From an uncultured bacterium (GTDB taxonomy: Bacteria > Cyanobacteriota > Vampirovibrionia > Gastranaerophilales > Gastranaerophilaceae): DNA of 45,654 nucleotides. The translations under genes were made by a program, and so were the position numbers. The notes beneath the pieces are model-generated. The model had not been told where the DNA came from, did not search any database, and saw nothing but the letters and a program-made list of their open reading frames with translations. Positions 34,878-43,066 of this stretch are shown piece after piece (the first letter of the stretch is position 1; each line of letters starts with the position of its first letter). The DNA lies in assembly GCA_900547155.1 (NCBI GenBank), contig URFH01000020.1, positions 1 through 45,654 on the forward strand. Reading direction: 5' to 3'.

Positions 34878-34935
34878 TTTGAACCCGTGTCAACAGAATG
34901 AGAATCTGCTATCCTGACCCCTAGACGATACCGCT
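34861..34935 (-). tRNA. tRNA-Glu(CTC)
   Basis: 75 nt, encoded CCA, anticodon loop TTCTCAT (CTC, reads GAG), T-arm ACGGG/CCCGT, discriminator G as in tRNA-Glu. The acceptor stem pairs in six positions, but base 1 is A opposite C72, a mismatch. It could be an active GAG decoder or a slightly degraded copy. Confidence 0.88.
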
Positions 34936-35019
34936 TCGGACAATAGAATTATACATCAAAAAAATTTAAGCAATAAAAATTTTATAGCAAAAAATTTTTT
35001 TCAGTGTATTAATAGAAAT

Positions 35020-35592
35020 ATGGCAAAACTAAACCCGATAAATTATAAAAAATTTCTAAATAACCTGAACGCGCAAAACTACCTTTGCACCCGAAAATCG
35101 CCACCCGTTTCAAAATATTATGCGTATAAAAAAGGAACAACATACTTTCTTGCGGATACAAAAGGGCATTATGTTGGGAATATGGGCGCAGTACCCGAAA
35201 GAATCAGAGAAAACCAGACATATTATCCCGATAGCAAAAATTATGCGTCTTTGTATATTACAAATTTGTTTATAAACAAAAAATACAGGCAAAAAGGGGC
35301 GGGAAGCGCTTTTATAAACATAGCAGTAACCGAGAGCGCCCGCAGAAATTGCGGAGGAAGAGTTCATCTGATAGCGGTACACGACGACAAAACCCAGCTG
35401 CCCCCGCATATTTTCTATCGAAAAGCCGGATTTGATTCGCAGGACTGGGTAATCATGGACAAAATCAATAATTTTATAGAAGAGGGCATAAAACTACCCG
35501 GCAAAAGCTTAGACGCAATCCCAATGTACCTTCCTCTGGACAAAGTCAAAGAAAAACTTTGCAAAATTTGCCCTTTGTTCAAACAACATTAA
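35020..35592 (+). CDS. GNAT family N-acetyltransferase-like protein
   Basis: 190 residues. A GNAT core: LYITNLFINKKYRQKGAGSA (motif with the acetyl-CoA loop R-x-x-G-x-G, here RQKGAG) at about 75-95, followed by beta-strand VHLIAV and a motif B FYRKAGFDSQDW. Substrate unknown. No clear ribosome site, and the gene ends with a 4-bp convergent overlap with the lytic transglycosylase gene on the minus strand. Confidence 0.8.
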   Translation: MAKLNPINYKKFLNNLNAQNYLCTRKSPPVSKYYAYKKGTTYFLADTKGHYVGNMGAVPERIRENQTYYPDSKNYASLYITNLFINKKYRQKGAGSAFINIAVTESARRNCGGRVHLIAVHDDKTQLPPHIFYRKAGFDSQDWVIMDKINNFIEEGIKLPGKSLDAIPMYLPLDKVKEKLCKICPLFKQH

Positions 35593-36488
35593 GCTTCTGC
35601 GCTTAAAAATCCTGTTGTAATGGTGTTTACATAATTTCGTGTTTCTTTAAAAGGCGGAATTCCATTGTATTTTGCAACATTGCCCATGCCAGCGTTATAA
35701 GCAGCCAGAGCTTTTTTTACATCACCTTTGTATTTTACAAGCAGTTGTTTTAAGTATTTTGCACCGGCTTCGGCGTTTTTTTGAGGGTCGTAATATTCAT
35801 TGCTTTTCAACCCCAATCCGCGTGCAGTAGCGGGCATTAATTGAGCCAGCCCGACTGCGCCTGCATAAGAACGTGCATTTGGATTAAAGCGGGATTCCTG
35901 ACAAATCAGCTGGGTAAAGATTTTCCTGTCAAGATTATGCTTTGCACAGGCGTTTGTAATTGTATCCAGAATTGCAACATCAGACATTCGCGACTTTTTG
36001 GTTTTATTTTTTCTAATAATTTTTAAAATGTCCTCATCAGAATATTTTTCAGGGAAATCCGGATCAACATTGAGTTTTTTCTCAAGAGCAGGCTTTTGCT
36101 CAACTACATTTTTTAACTCAGAAAAGTTGATTTGCCCTTTTTTCATCATATTTTTCATCTCATCATAGCTGGGAATGTTCACGCCGGTCAGGTCTTTTCC
36201 GTGAAATTTCAAATATCTGCGCATTTTGAAGACATAATCTTCATATTCAGCTTTTGTAATTCTTGAAAACTCATTTTTATCAATCATTCCGTCCAAAGAT
36301 TTTTCAGCGAGCAGCGGGGCACCTTTTTCACCATCGAAAAGGCACATGATACCGGTTTCAATGAGTTGTTTGGCCTTATAATTCTTGTGCTCGTTGAATT
36401 TAACCCCGTCAAACGGACGTGTAATGTGTTTTGTTTGCTCGTCATAGCGTGCAAGCTTTTTTGCACTAAATGAATTAATCTCTGTCAT
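35589..36488 (-). CDS. Lytic transglycosylase (SLT domain)
   Basis: 299 residues. The N-terminal half (1-175) is helical and unlike known domains; it begins MTEINSFSAKKLARYDEQ and has GVKFNEH near residue 30, a loose form of the V-x-F-K tag. The C-terminal SLT domain has ICQESRFNPNA with the catalytic glutamate near 193, AGAVGLAQLMPATA and ALAAYNAGMGNVAKY. No signal peptide is evident. It closes the run after fliR, so it may locally open peptidoglycan for the flagellar rod, taking the export route. Confidence 0.88.
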   Translation of the reverse strand: MTEINSFSAKKLARYDEQTKHITRPFDGVKFNEHKNYKAKQLIETGIMCLFDGEKGAPLLAEKSLDGMIDKNEFSRITKAEYEDYVFKMRRYLKFHGKDLTGVNIPSYDEMKNMMKKGQINFSELKNVVEQKPALEKKLNVDPDFPEKYSDEDILKIIRKNKTKKSRMSDVAILDTITNACAKHNLDRKIFTQLICQESRFNPNARSYAGAVGLAQLMPATARGLGLKSNEYYDPQKNAEAGAKYLKQLLVKYKGDVKKALAAYNAGMGNVAKYNGIPPFKETRNYVNTITTGFLSAEA

Positions 36489-36544
36489 AATAATTATCCC
36501 CTATGTTTTAATAAAAACATTTTTAAGGAAAAAATTGACAGCTT

Positions 36545-37327
36545 TTAGAAAATTTTTGAAAAAGAAAGAAAATAATCGCTAATTACATTGAAAATAATCG
36601 GCATAATCCAAACCATTATCGCCGCGCCAAGAACGGGTTTGAACAAAAAGCTCAACTGAAAAACGTTGACCTGCGGGGCTGTTTTTGAAATTATACCCAG
36701 AATCAAATCCTGCCCCAGCGTAGCAAGCAGGATGGGCGAAGCTATTTGCAGCCCGACAAAAAGCACATTCGAGGTCAATTTTATTAAATAATCAAAATTC
36801 ACAAGCTGCTCAAGCGGAATCGCATAAGCGTAAACCGGAAAAATTTCAAAGCTCCGCATTAATGCGCTCAAAAGCCAATAAACCCCGCCGACATGGATAA
36901 AAATTATCATCGCAAGCACCGTAAAAAAGTTTCCGACAATAGAAACCTGCGCAGATGTCGTCGGGTCAAGAACCATTGCCGAGGATAGGCCCATTTGCAT
37001 GTTAATCATGTCACCCGCAGCCGCAATTGCCTGTGTAATACACTGCGCAACAAACCCGAGCATTGCCCCGGCAACAAAATTGAGCAAAATCCCCAAAAAT
37101 AACGAAGAATTTGTCGGAGCCGCCGATGGTTTCATTGTCATAGTGATTACAACCGTCAAAATCAAGATAAATGACAGTTTCACAATGCCGGCAATTTCTT
37201 TTCTGTTAAAAACAGGCGCAAATCGGATAAATCCGGCAAGACGTGCAAAAATGAAGATTCCTGCCCCGATGGCGTTGTTAATCTCCGGAAAATATTTAGG
37301 AAACTCCTGTAAAATTGCGTCTATCAT
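36545..37327 (-). CDS. fliR: Flagellar export protein FliR
   Basis: Core subunit of the export channel, six membrane helices, 260 residues (family about 255-265). Motifs: ARLAGFIRFAPVFNRKEIAG, GDMINMQMGLSSAMVLDPTT and SKTAPQVNVFQLSF, as in flagellar FliR. It begins 6 bp after the small CpaC-like gene. flhB is not next to it. Confidence 0.93.
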   Translation of the reverse strand: MIDAILQEFPKYFPEINNAIGAGIFIFARLAGFIRFAPVFNRKEIAGIVKLSFILILTVVITMTMKPSAAPTNSSLFLGILLNFVAGAMLGFVAQCITQAIAAAGDMINMQMGLSSAMVLDPTTSAQVSIVGNFFTVLAMIIFIHVGGVYWLLSALMRSFEIFPVYAYAIPLEQLVNFDYLIKLTSNVLFVGLQIASPILLATLGQDLILGIISKTAPQVNVFQLSFLFKPVLGAAIMVWIMPIIFNVISDYFLSFSKIF

Positions 37328-37333
37328 CTGATT

Positions 37334-37678
37334 CTAGCTCCCGGGAGGCACATCGACCTCAAAAACCTCGTTGCTTACTACGGGATTTGCTTCAACATTT
37401 ACGTTTACAGTGTATTTTTTGCCTTCAGCCGTTGTAATCAGTAAATCCGACTTCCCCGTGGAGAAAGTTTTAATAACAATATGATGAGAAACATTAAACA
37501 AATCCGACGCAAGCTGAACACTCATGACATTCGGCTCGGTCACAACCATCTTAGCCGGCCGCTCATCAATAAAAAGCATGTACGCTTCTTTCTTTTTAAG
37601 CGTAAGGCTGCAATCCTGAAACGCCGAAGCTGCCAGAGGGAAAAATAATGCCAGTGTTAAAATCAAAAGTTTTTTCAT
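37334..37678 (-). CDS. Periplasmic CpaC/secretin N-domain-like protein
   Basis: 114 residues. I chose ATG 37678 (MKKLLILTLALFFPLAASAF), with AGG about 8 bp upstream, over ATG 37684 or GTG 37687 that overlap the fliQ stop. A clear signal peptide ends near residue 20. The mature part (VVTEPNVMSVQLASDLFN, HHIVIKTFSTGKSDLLI, EGKKYTVNVNV) resembles the N-terminal domain of pilus CpaC secretins. No secretin domain follows. Lying between fliQ and fliR, it may be a periplasmic accessory of the export apparatus or basal body. Confidence 0.75.
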   Translation of the reverse strand: MKKLLILTLALFFPLAASAFQDCSLTLKKKEAYMLFIDERPAKMVVTEPNVMSVQLASDLFNVSHHIVIKTFSTGKSDLLITTAEGKKYTVNVNVEANPVVSNEVFEVDVPPGS

Positions 37679-37683
37679 AGTCA

Positions 37684-38172
37684 TCACCTGCTTAAAATTT
37701 TGTTAGTTTCAATCAAATTAGGAGAGGGATTGGGCATTCTGTTTGAGGGGTAGTGTTTGATTTTGTCGTTGTGGTCAATAAACGGGATTTTGCCCGGATG
37801 GCGCATTATATCGCCGATTTCCTGTTTATTAAAGCGCGTATCTTTCATTTCGCCGGCAAAAGGCGAGGTATAACGATGATAATTAGCCGGCAAAACGTAA
37901 TTTTCGCTGGCCGGAATCTGGTTGAACGCAAGCGAAAAGCCCTCTTGAAGAAGATTTGTAAGAAGTTTTACATAACCAATGCCAAGAATCATCAAAACAA
38001 GAAAAACACCGAGAATCTTCGGTGCAGCAGCGATTGTCTGCTCCTGAACCTGCGTCACAGCCTGCAAAATACCGACAACAAGCCCGATTCCCGCCGCAAC
38101 AAGCACGCATGGCATCGATATCATCAGCATTGTTACAAAGCCTTTGCCCATATATTCCAATAAAATTTCCAT
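37684..38172 (-). CDS. fliQ: Flagellar export protein FliQ with C-terminal extension
   Basis: Two-helix export-gate subunit. Residues 1-90 are ordinary FliQ: MISMPCVLVAAGIGLVVGIL, then QAVTQVQEQTIAAAPKILGV. Typical FliQ ends near 90, but here a hydrophilic tail of about 70 residues follows (NYHRYTSPFAGEMKDTRF, HPGKIPFIDHNDKIK). The reading frame is intact and the tail is not low complexity. Confidence 0.9.
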   Translation of the reverse strand: MEILLEYMGKGFVTMLMISMPCVLVAAGIGLVVGILQAVTQVQEQTIAAAPKILGVFLVLMILGIGYVKLLTNLLQEGFSLAFNQIPASENYVLPANYHRYTSPFAGEMKDTRFNKQEIGDIMRHPGKIPFIDHNDKIKHYPSNRMPNPSPNLIETNKILSR

Positions 38173-38193
38173 CTTCGTTGTTTTCCTTTTTTA

Positions 38194-38835
38194 TTAATTA
38201 AAACTCGTCACAAGCCCGTGCACAATCATTGACCACCCGTCAACAGCAATAAAAATCAGCAATTTGAACGGCAAAGAGATGATTGTGGGCGACAGCATGA
38301 ACATACCTAAAGCCAGAAGCACATTCGCCACGACCAAATCGAGCACAATGAATGGTACAAAAATCACAAACCCGATTTCAAACGCAGTTTTCAGTTCGCT
38401 GACGATATATGCGGGCGCAACCTGCCATATAGTTATATCATCGGGCGTATTTGGCTTTGGAGCGCCTGACATTTCAATAAAAAACGTCAAATCCTGCTGG
38501 CGCGTCTGTTTCATCATGAATTCCTTAAGCGGTTTTGAGCCCTCAACCATTGCCATCGCAATATCGCCGTTTTTTGTATAAACCGGCTCGCCCATTGCCC
38601 ACATTTTTTGAAAAACGGGGTTCATTGTGTAAATTGTCAAAATCATTGACAATCCCACAAGAACAATCGCCGGAGGAACCTGCTGAGTACCGAGAGCCGT
38701 TTTCAGCATTGAAAAAACAATGGTATATCGCAAAAAGCTCGTCATGCAGGTGAACATCAACGGTAATGCCGAAAAAATAGTCATCACCAGAAGCATCTGC
38801 AAAACCGGATTCATATCTTTTAATAAACTTTCCAT
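38194..38835 (-). CDS. fliP: Flagellar export protein FliP
   Basis: 213 residues. Starts at MESLLKDMNPVLQM with no cleavable signal peptide, shorter than enteric FliP (about 245). Flagellar hallmark LGTQQVPPAIVLVGLSMILT; the C-terminus reads ANVLLALGMFMLSPTIISLP with VDGW, nearer to injectisome SctR at that point (SP rather than PP). So residues point mostly to flagella, with one SctR-like stretch. It follows fliO and precedes fliQ, as in most flagellar loci. Confidence 0.9.
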   Translation of the reverse strand: MESLLKDMNPVLQMLLVMTIFSALPLMFTCMTSFLRYTIVFSMLKTALGTQQVPPAIVLVGLSMILTIYTMNPVFQKMWAMGEPVYTKNGDIAMAMVEGSKPLKEFMMKQTRQQDLTFFIEMSGAPKPNTPDDITIWQVAPAYIVSELKTAFEIGFVIFVPFIVLDLVVANVLLALGMFMLSPTIISLPFKLLIFIAVDGWSMIVHGLVTSFN

Positions 38836-38865
38836 ATTTATATCCCTTTTTCTCCCCGAAAAAGT

Positions 38866-39270
38866 TTATTTTGCTGCTTTTTGGGGAATATCGTTAAGTT
38901 TTTTCATCATTTCTCTCAAAACGGGCTTTTTTCCGCCGTTTAAAGAAGCCATTACCTCCGAATAGTCAAAAGCTTTCGGAACAGCGTTTGTTTTTTGCCC
39001 GGTGGGCTCAAAATTCGGATTTTCATTGAGTTTTGCAAGAAAAGAAGTCCTTTCCGCGTCAGCAGCAATCAGAAATTTCTCCTCACCGGCTTTCACAACG
39101 TAAAGAGTTTTTCTCTGTGACAGATTCAACGCGTTTTCAACGGAAAGTCCGTTGTCTTTTTGGGTGCATTTAGGGTTTACCATTGTTTTTTTAAAAACAA
39201 ACATGCAAAGCCCTATCATCCCGACCATTGCCAGTGCATATACCAGAAAATGTACTAAATATGTGCTCAT
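38866..39270 (-). CDS. fliO: FliO-like flagellar assembly protein
   Basis: 134 residues: one N-terminal membrane helix (VHFLVYALAMVGMIGLCMFV) and a small soluble domain with LSQRKTLYVVKAGEEKFLIA, the hallmark FliO segment. FliO helps the FliP ring assemble. The C-terminal 50 residues are polar and species-specific. Placed directly before fliP, as usual. Confidence 0.85.
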   Translation of the reverse strand: MSTYLVHFLVYALAMVGMIGLCMFVFKKTMVNPKCTQKDNGLSVENALNLSQRKTLYVVKAGEEKFLIAADAERTSFLAKLNENPNFEPTGQKTNAVPKAFDYSEVMASLNGGKKPVLREMMKKLNDIPQKAAK

Positions 39271-39284
39271 TTTTCGTCCTTTGT

Positions 39285-40505
39285 CTAAATATCTTCTTCA
39301 TCTACGTCAAAATCGCTGTAATCGAAGTCTTCTTCGTTGAATTCTTCATCACCCTGCACCGGAGGAGGCTGGATTTCTGTTTGGGGAGCATCGTCCTGTT
39401 CAATTTGAAGCTGGTCAGGCGACTCCTGCGCGATTTGGGCGTTGTTTGAGGCGGTGTCTTTTTCTTCGGTGAAGATTTCGTTCACACGCACCCCGTACCT
39501 ATCATTTATAATGACCAATTCGCCCGAGGCAATAATTTTATCCTCGACTTTGAGGTCAATTTTGTTGTCATAAACAGAACCGATATCCACAACCAGCCCT
39601 TCTGAAATCTGTTTCAGCTCGCCGAGCGAAAGTTTTACTTTTTCAAACTCGGCGCCCATTTCGACCTGAATCGTATCCCACATGTTATAAATATCATTCA
39701 TTGATTTGCCTCCGTTTTCTTCTTCAACATCCATATCCTCTCTCAGTGACGCATCAGGAATCACGTTAAAAGGGATTTTCTGGTTGTTGAGCCTCAATGT
39801 CATTTCTCCCGCCCTGCTGTGGTCAAGAAGAACAACATCGCCTGATTCAAGCTGTTTTAAATCGTTAAGTTTTATCCTTGTTGTGCCCACCTCTATATCA
39901 ACTTCGCCATAGCTTGTTTGAAAATCCTCTAAAGTAAAGGCAGGTTCCGTTCTCGGGGGAAGAATTTCAGGGGTAATTGCCATTGTCGGAACGGAAATGA
40001 TTAATTTTCCATAAGATTTTTTATCGCTGCGCAAAAAGTAGGTGAGATTGCACTCATCGTATGTATAAATGTTTTTAGGGAGCTGAGAGCCTTTCAAAAA
40101 CAGGTGTTCAAGGTTGTTATAGAGGAAATTGTTGAACTCCGTCAACACGCGCGCCTCAAGCTCGGTAATTTTTTCAATATTAAAGGGTTTATTGCTCATG
40201 CCGAGAGTTTCGTCCAGCAAAACTTTCACAATCTGCTTTGAAAGCCTTACCACGACCGAAACTTCTTTATTAAGGCGGATTTGGGTAACAAAATATTCGT
40301 CCGAGGACGCAAGAATATTAACATTTTCGCTCACGGAAACAAGCCGGCAATAAAGACAGTTGTTCCAAAAATCAGAAGCTGCTGAGCGGGTTAATTCCGA
40401 AAAATTCCCGTCCAGCCACGCAAAAGTACGGTTCAAGTCTTTTGAAAATTCCGATATTTCTTCTGTTTCTTCAAAATTGCCGGTACGCAATGTTTTTATC
40501 CCCAA
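39285..40505 (-). CDS. FliM/FliN-like switch protein with two SPOA domains
   Basis: 406 residues. Residues 40-165 resemble a weak FliM middle (CheC-like) domain (ITELEARVLTEFNNFL). Two SPOA domains follow: about 175-250 (VEIEVGTTR-like VDIEVGTTRIKLNDLKQLES) and 280-350 (KVKLSLGELKQISEGLVVDI). Flagella normally split these between FliM and FliN; two SPOA in one protein recall SctQ of injectisomes. Translation starts with TTG, with GGGGA 9 bp before. The last 45 residues are acidic (EEFNEEDFDYSDFDVDEEDI). First gene of the fli operon. Confidence 0.85.
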   Translation of the reverse strand: MGIKTLRTGNFEETEEISEFSKDLNRTFAWLDGNFSELTRSAASDFWNNCLYCRLVSVSENVNILASSDEYFVTQIRLNKEVSVVVRLSKQIVKVLLDETLGMSNKPFNIEKITELEARVLTEFNNFLYNNLEHLFLKGSQLPKNIYTYDECNLTYFLRSDKKSYGKLIISVPTMAITPEILPPRTEPAFTLEDFQTSYGEVDIEVGTTRIKLNDLKQLESGDVVLLDHSRAGEMTLRLNNQKIPFNVIPDASLREDMDVEEENGGKSMNDIYNMWDTIQVEMGAEFEKVKLSLGELKQISEGLVVDIGSVYDNKIDLKVEDKIIASGELVIINDRYGVRVNEIFTEEKDTASNNAQIAQESPDQLQIEQDDAPQTEIQPPPVQGDEEFNEEDFDYSDFDVDEEDI

Positions 40506-40625
40506 TTTGCAATTTCCCCGATATTAATATTACCCTTTGAGGGCAATTTCAACATCATATATTCACAGTATTTTCATTAATTAAGATTTGAAAAAAGTAA
40601 AGTGTTCGGGTTTTTGTGCCGGGAC

Positions 40626-40709
40626 GTAAGAATTTGCTGGAATTTATTTTTCTAGCTCGATTCGCTGCCGCTCATAGGCGTCGAAAAATAAATTCCAGCA
40701 AATTCTTAC
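40626..40709. repeat. Long perfect palindrome, family 2-like, element E
   Basis: Perfect 27-bp arms (40626-40652 and 40683-40709) around a 30-nt loop that, read on the minus strand, includes GAGCGGCAGCGAA, similar to the GCGGCGAAGC loops of elements C and D. It lies next to element D. Confidence 0.85.
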
Positions 40710-40739
40710 TTTTCATGCTTAAAGTCAAACAACGCTCAA

Positions 40740-40826
40740 GAATCCGGGTAAAGTTAGTTTAATTTGTAACCTTAAAAGCGGCGCAGCCCGTTCAGGTTAC
40801 AAATTGAACTAACTTTGCACGGATTC
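40740..40826. repeat. Long palindrome, family 2, element D
   Basis: Arms of 33 bp with 30 matches (40740-40772 and 40794-40826) around a 21-nt loop (40773-40793), identical to the element C loop except A to C in GCGGCGCAGC. The arms share GGTAAAGTTA with C, then diverge yet remain complementary. Elements D and E and the XRE terminator fill the 389-bp spacer before the fli operon; no gene is seen. Confidence 0.88.
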
Positions 40827-40850
40827 GCCCCCGCTTTCCACGCAAAAAAA

Positions 40851-40882
40851 ACAAAAAAAGCCCGCAAATCAAAATTGCGGGC
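40851..40882 (-). terminator. Terminator of the XRE regulator
   Basis: GCCCGCAA (40860-40867) and TTGCGGGC (40875-40882), followed on the minus strand by a T run. Confidence 0.85.
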
Positions 40883-40894
40883 TTCAAACAAGCA

Positions 40895-41461
40895 TTATTT
40901 TTCAATATAATCCCTTGCACATTCAAACATCGCCGTCATCAAAGCTCCGTTTGCCTGCAAGTTCATTCCTGCCGACTGGAAAAGTTGTTTTACACGATTT
41001 TCCCAGAACGGATAGATTTCCTCTTTACTTATGTCCAAAATCTGCGCCATAAGCGACAGTTCTTTCCAATCCAGCGGAATAGGCTTTGCGCCGCGCAAAA
41101 TATCGACAATTTCGACACGTTTTTTGCGCGGAAAACTTTTCAAAAGCTGAACAGTTGTTATGCCTTTTTCGTTTTGTTTGTCACGCAGGAATTCGACCGC
41201 CTCGTCAATCATAATCGGCTCTTGAGGGATTTTATATTCAACGAATTCCTCCGGAAGAATATCCATTACCGTCGCGATTCGCTCCAGAGTAAGGCTTCTT
41301 GTTGAAAACGGGATGGCGTTATCAATTAAATTGTAGACATAAGACAGAGTTACGCCTATCATCTCGGCAAAATCTTTCTTGTGCAAATGATTAGACTCTA
41401 AAAAGTGCGCAACCTTTTCGCTGCTTTTCAGGTTTACTATCGATTTACTTTTGGTTGACAT
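40895..41461 (-). CDS. XRE-family helix-turn-helix regulator
   Basis: 188 residues. The N-terminal HTH (VAHFLESNHLHKKDFAEMIG, then VTLSYVYNLIDN) is an XRE fold; a second, looser helical repeat occupies 90-190 (AVEFLRDKQNEKGITTVQLL, SLMAQILDISKEEIYPFWEN). No ligand domain is evident. It is divergent from pth; the targets are unknown, the fli operon downstream being one candidate. Confidence 0.8.
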   Translation of the reverse strand: MSTKSKSIVNLKSSEKVAHFLESNHLHKKDFAEMIGVTLSYVYNLIDNAIPFSTRSLTLERIATVMDILPEEFVEYKIPQEPIMIDEAVEFLRDKQNEKGITTVQLLKSFPRKKRVEIVDILRGAKPIPLDWKELSLMAQILDISKEEIYPFWENRVKQLFQSAGMNLQANGALMTAMFECARDYIEK

Positions 41462-41580
41462 AGCTCGCCTCCATCTCTAATATATATATAGATAAACCGT
41501 ATTTTTCTTTTTTTTATTGCATAGTCGAGGATAACGCTCGGGGCAATCTTATAAATTGATGAATACGAACGGAGCTAAAA

Positions 41581-42141
41581 ATGAAACTAATCGCAGGTCT
41601 GGGAAATCCGGACGATAAATACAAATTTACCCGCCATAATGCAGGTTTTATGGTGCTTGATTATCTGGCGAACCGTTGGGGATTCGATTTTAAGTTTGAA
41701 TCAAAGTTCAACGCGCAAATCGCAAAAACAAATCGCTGCGGCGAATCGATTGTGCTGGTAAAGCCTTTCACCTATATGAATCTTTCGGGTAACGCAATCC
41801 AGCCGGTAATGAATTTCTACAAAATCCCTCCGGAGGACATAATCATCGTCTATGATGATTTGGATTTGCACCTCGGGCAGATGAGATTCAGGGCAAAAGG
41901 CTCGGCAGGCGGGCATAACGGCATAAAATCCATAATAAATTCGCTCGGCGGAAACCAGAAATTTGACCGTCTTAAAATCGGAATTGGCCCGCAGCCGCCC
42001 ATCCCGTCAGAAGCCTTTGTTTTGCAAAATTTCACTCAAGAGCAGCTTGATGAAGTCAAAACAATGCTCAAAAAGGCGGACGAAGCGCTGGAATGTTATC
42101 TGGAAAGCGGTTTGTATGCCGCGCAGAACAAGTTTAATTAA
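41581..42141 (+). CDS. pth: Peptidyl-tRNA hydrolase
   Basis: Releases peptides from stalled peptidyl-tRNA. 186 residues. Motifs: GLGNPDDKYKFTRHNAGFMV with catalytic His 19, TYMNLSGNAIQPVMNFYKI, IVYDDLDL with the aspartate near 93, and AGGHNGIKSII. A standard Pth of normal length. The following gene starts two bases after its stop. Confidence 0.97.
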   Translation: MKLIAGLGNPDDKYKFTRHNAGFMVLDYLANRWGFDFKFESKFNAQIAKTNRCGESIVLVKPFTYMNLSGNAIQPVMNFYKIPPEDIIIVYDDLDLHLGQMRFRAKGSAGGHNGIKSIINSLGGNQKFDRLKIGIGPQPPIPSEAFVLQNFTQEQLDEVKTMLKKADEALECYLESGLYAAQNKFN

Positions 42142-42142
42142 A

Positions 42143-42463
42143 ATGAAGGTTTATATTTTGAAAAAATTTTGTATTTTAGCACTATTTTGTTTTTTTCTAC
42201 AAACCGCCTCCAGCGCAACAACTTGCACTGAATATTTATCTCAAATTTATTCAAATGCGTATTCCAAAAACATAAAAATCAGCTCTCAAAAAGAGTTTAT
42301 AGAAAAATACGAGCAAACTGTTGACCAAACTTTCATTTCGTCAATAGTTTACGGGAAAGGCTATTTTATGCAGGACAATGCAAGAAAAAAGAAAATAACA
42401 TACATTTGCACAATGAAAAATGATGCTCAGGCGCAATGGGGACATGTTATTCCAAAACTATAG
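42143..42463 (+). CDS. Small secreted protein of unknown role
   Basis: 106 residues. Signal peptide ILKKFCILALFCFFLQTASS, then a short mature domain with two cysteines (in TTCTEYLSQIY and TYICTMKN) that may bond in the periplasm. Start could be ATG 42143 (no ribosome site) or TTG 42158 (AAGG 8 bp upstream); both keep the signal. Co-transcribed with pth. Confidence 0.65.
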   Translation: MKVYILKKFCILALFCFFLQTASSATTCTEYLSQIYSNAYSKNIKISSQKEFIEKYEQTVDQTFISSIVYGKGYFMQDNARKKKITYICTMKNDAQAQWGHVIPKL

Positions 42464-42477
42464 TCTGGAATGCATAC

Positions 42478-42510
42478 AAAAAAGGAGATATTTTTCAATA
42501 TCTCCTTTTT
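42478..42510. terminator. Bidirectional terminator ending pth operon and rplR operon
   Basis: A 13-bp stem (AAAAAGGAGATAT/ATATCTCCTTTTT) with T runs on both strands, between convergent transcripts. Confidence 0.92.
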
Positions 42511-42531
42511 GTTTCGCTATAAACAAAATTA

Positions 42532-42900
42532 TTAGAAGTTCAAACCAGCTTCACGGGCCGCATCAGCAAGAGCTGAAACTCTGCCGTGATAAAGGAATCC
42601 GCCTCTGTCGAAAACGCATTCTTCAACGCCGGCTTTGAGCGCTTTTTTAGCAATTGCTTCGCCGACAACTTTAGCAGCTTCAATATTTCCGCCATGAGCA
42701 AGCTTTTCTCTCAAATCTTTGTCGTTTGAAGAAGCAGAGCAGATTGTAACACCTTTTACGTCGTCAATCAGCTGTGCATAGATGTGTTTTGTGCTTCTGT
42801 AAACAGCCAATCTCGGGCAGCTTGCGTCGCCTGAAATTTTAAGTCTTACACGCTGGTGTCTTTTTCTGGTTTGTTCTTTTCTGTTTTTTGTTCCAATCAT
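42532..42900 (-). CDS. rplR: Ribosomal protein L18
   Basis: 5S rRNA-binding large-subunit protein. 122 residues with [20 protein letters not shown] and the C-terminal [19 protein letters not shown], both typical. It is the last gene of this ribosomal operon: a terminator follows, where rpsE and the secY genes are normally found. Confidence 0.97.
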   Translation of the reverse strand: MIGTKNRKEQTRKRHQRVRLKISGDASCPRLAVYRSTKHIYAQLIDDVKGVTICSASSNDKDLREKLAHGGNIEAAKVVGEAIAKKALKAGVEECVFDRGGFLYHGRVSALADAAREAGLNF

Positions 42901-43066
42901 TTTTCTTTCCTTTCACCCAAACCTTCTTTTTCAGGCAATTGATTTGATTCAACCAGCCTCAAAGGGTTTATACGGGCTTTTTTATTTATTACAATCCTGT
43001 TTCCTGGCATTAAACGGCGTTGTGCGTCCTGCCTACGCAGCCCGCTTCAGCCTCTGCCTGGTCACG

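Noticed and set aside
36545..40505. Injectisome (virulence type III secretion) locus
   Set aside because: FlhA and FliR motifs and most of FliP are flagellar, and no needle or translocon gene is visible; only the dual-SPOA protein and part of FliP lean that way.
41963..42142. Longer N-terminus for the small secreted protein
   Set aside because: It would overlap pth in another frame, and the signal peptide begins only at about 42143.
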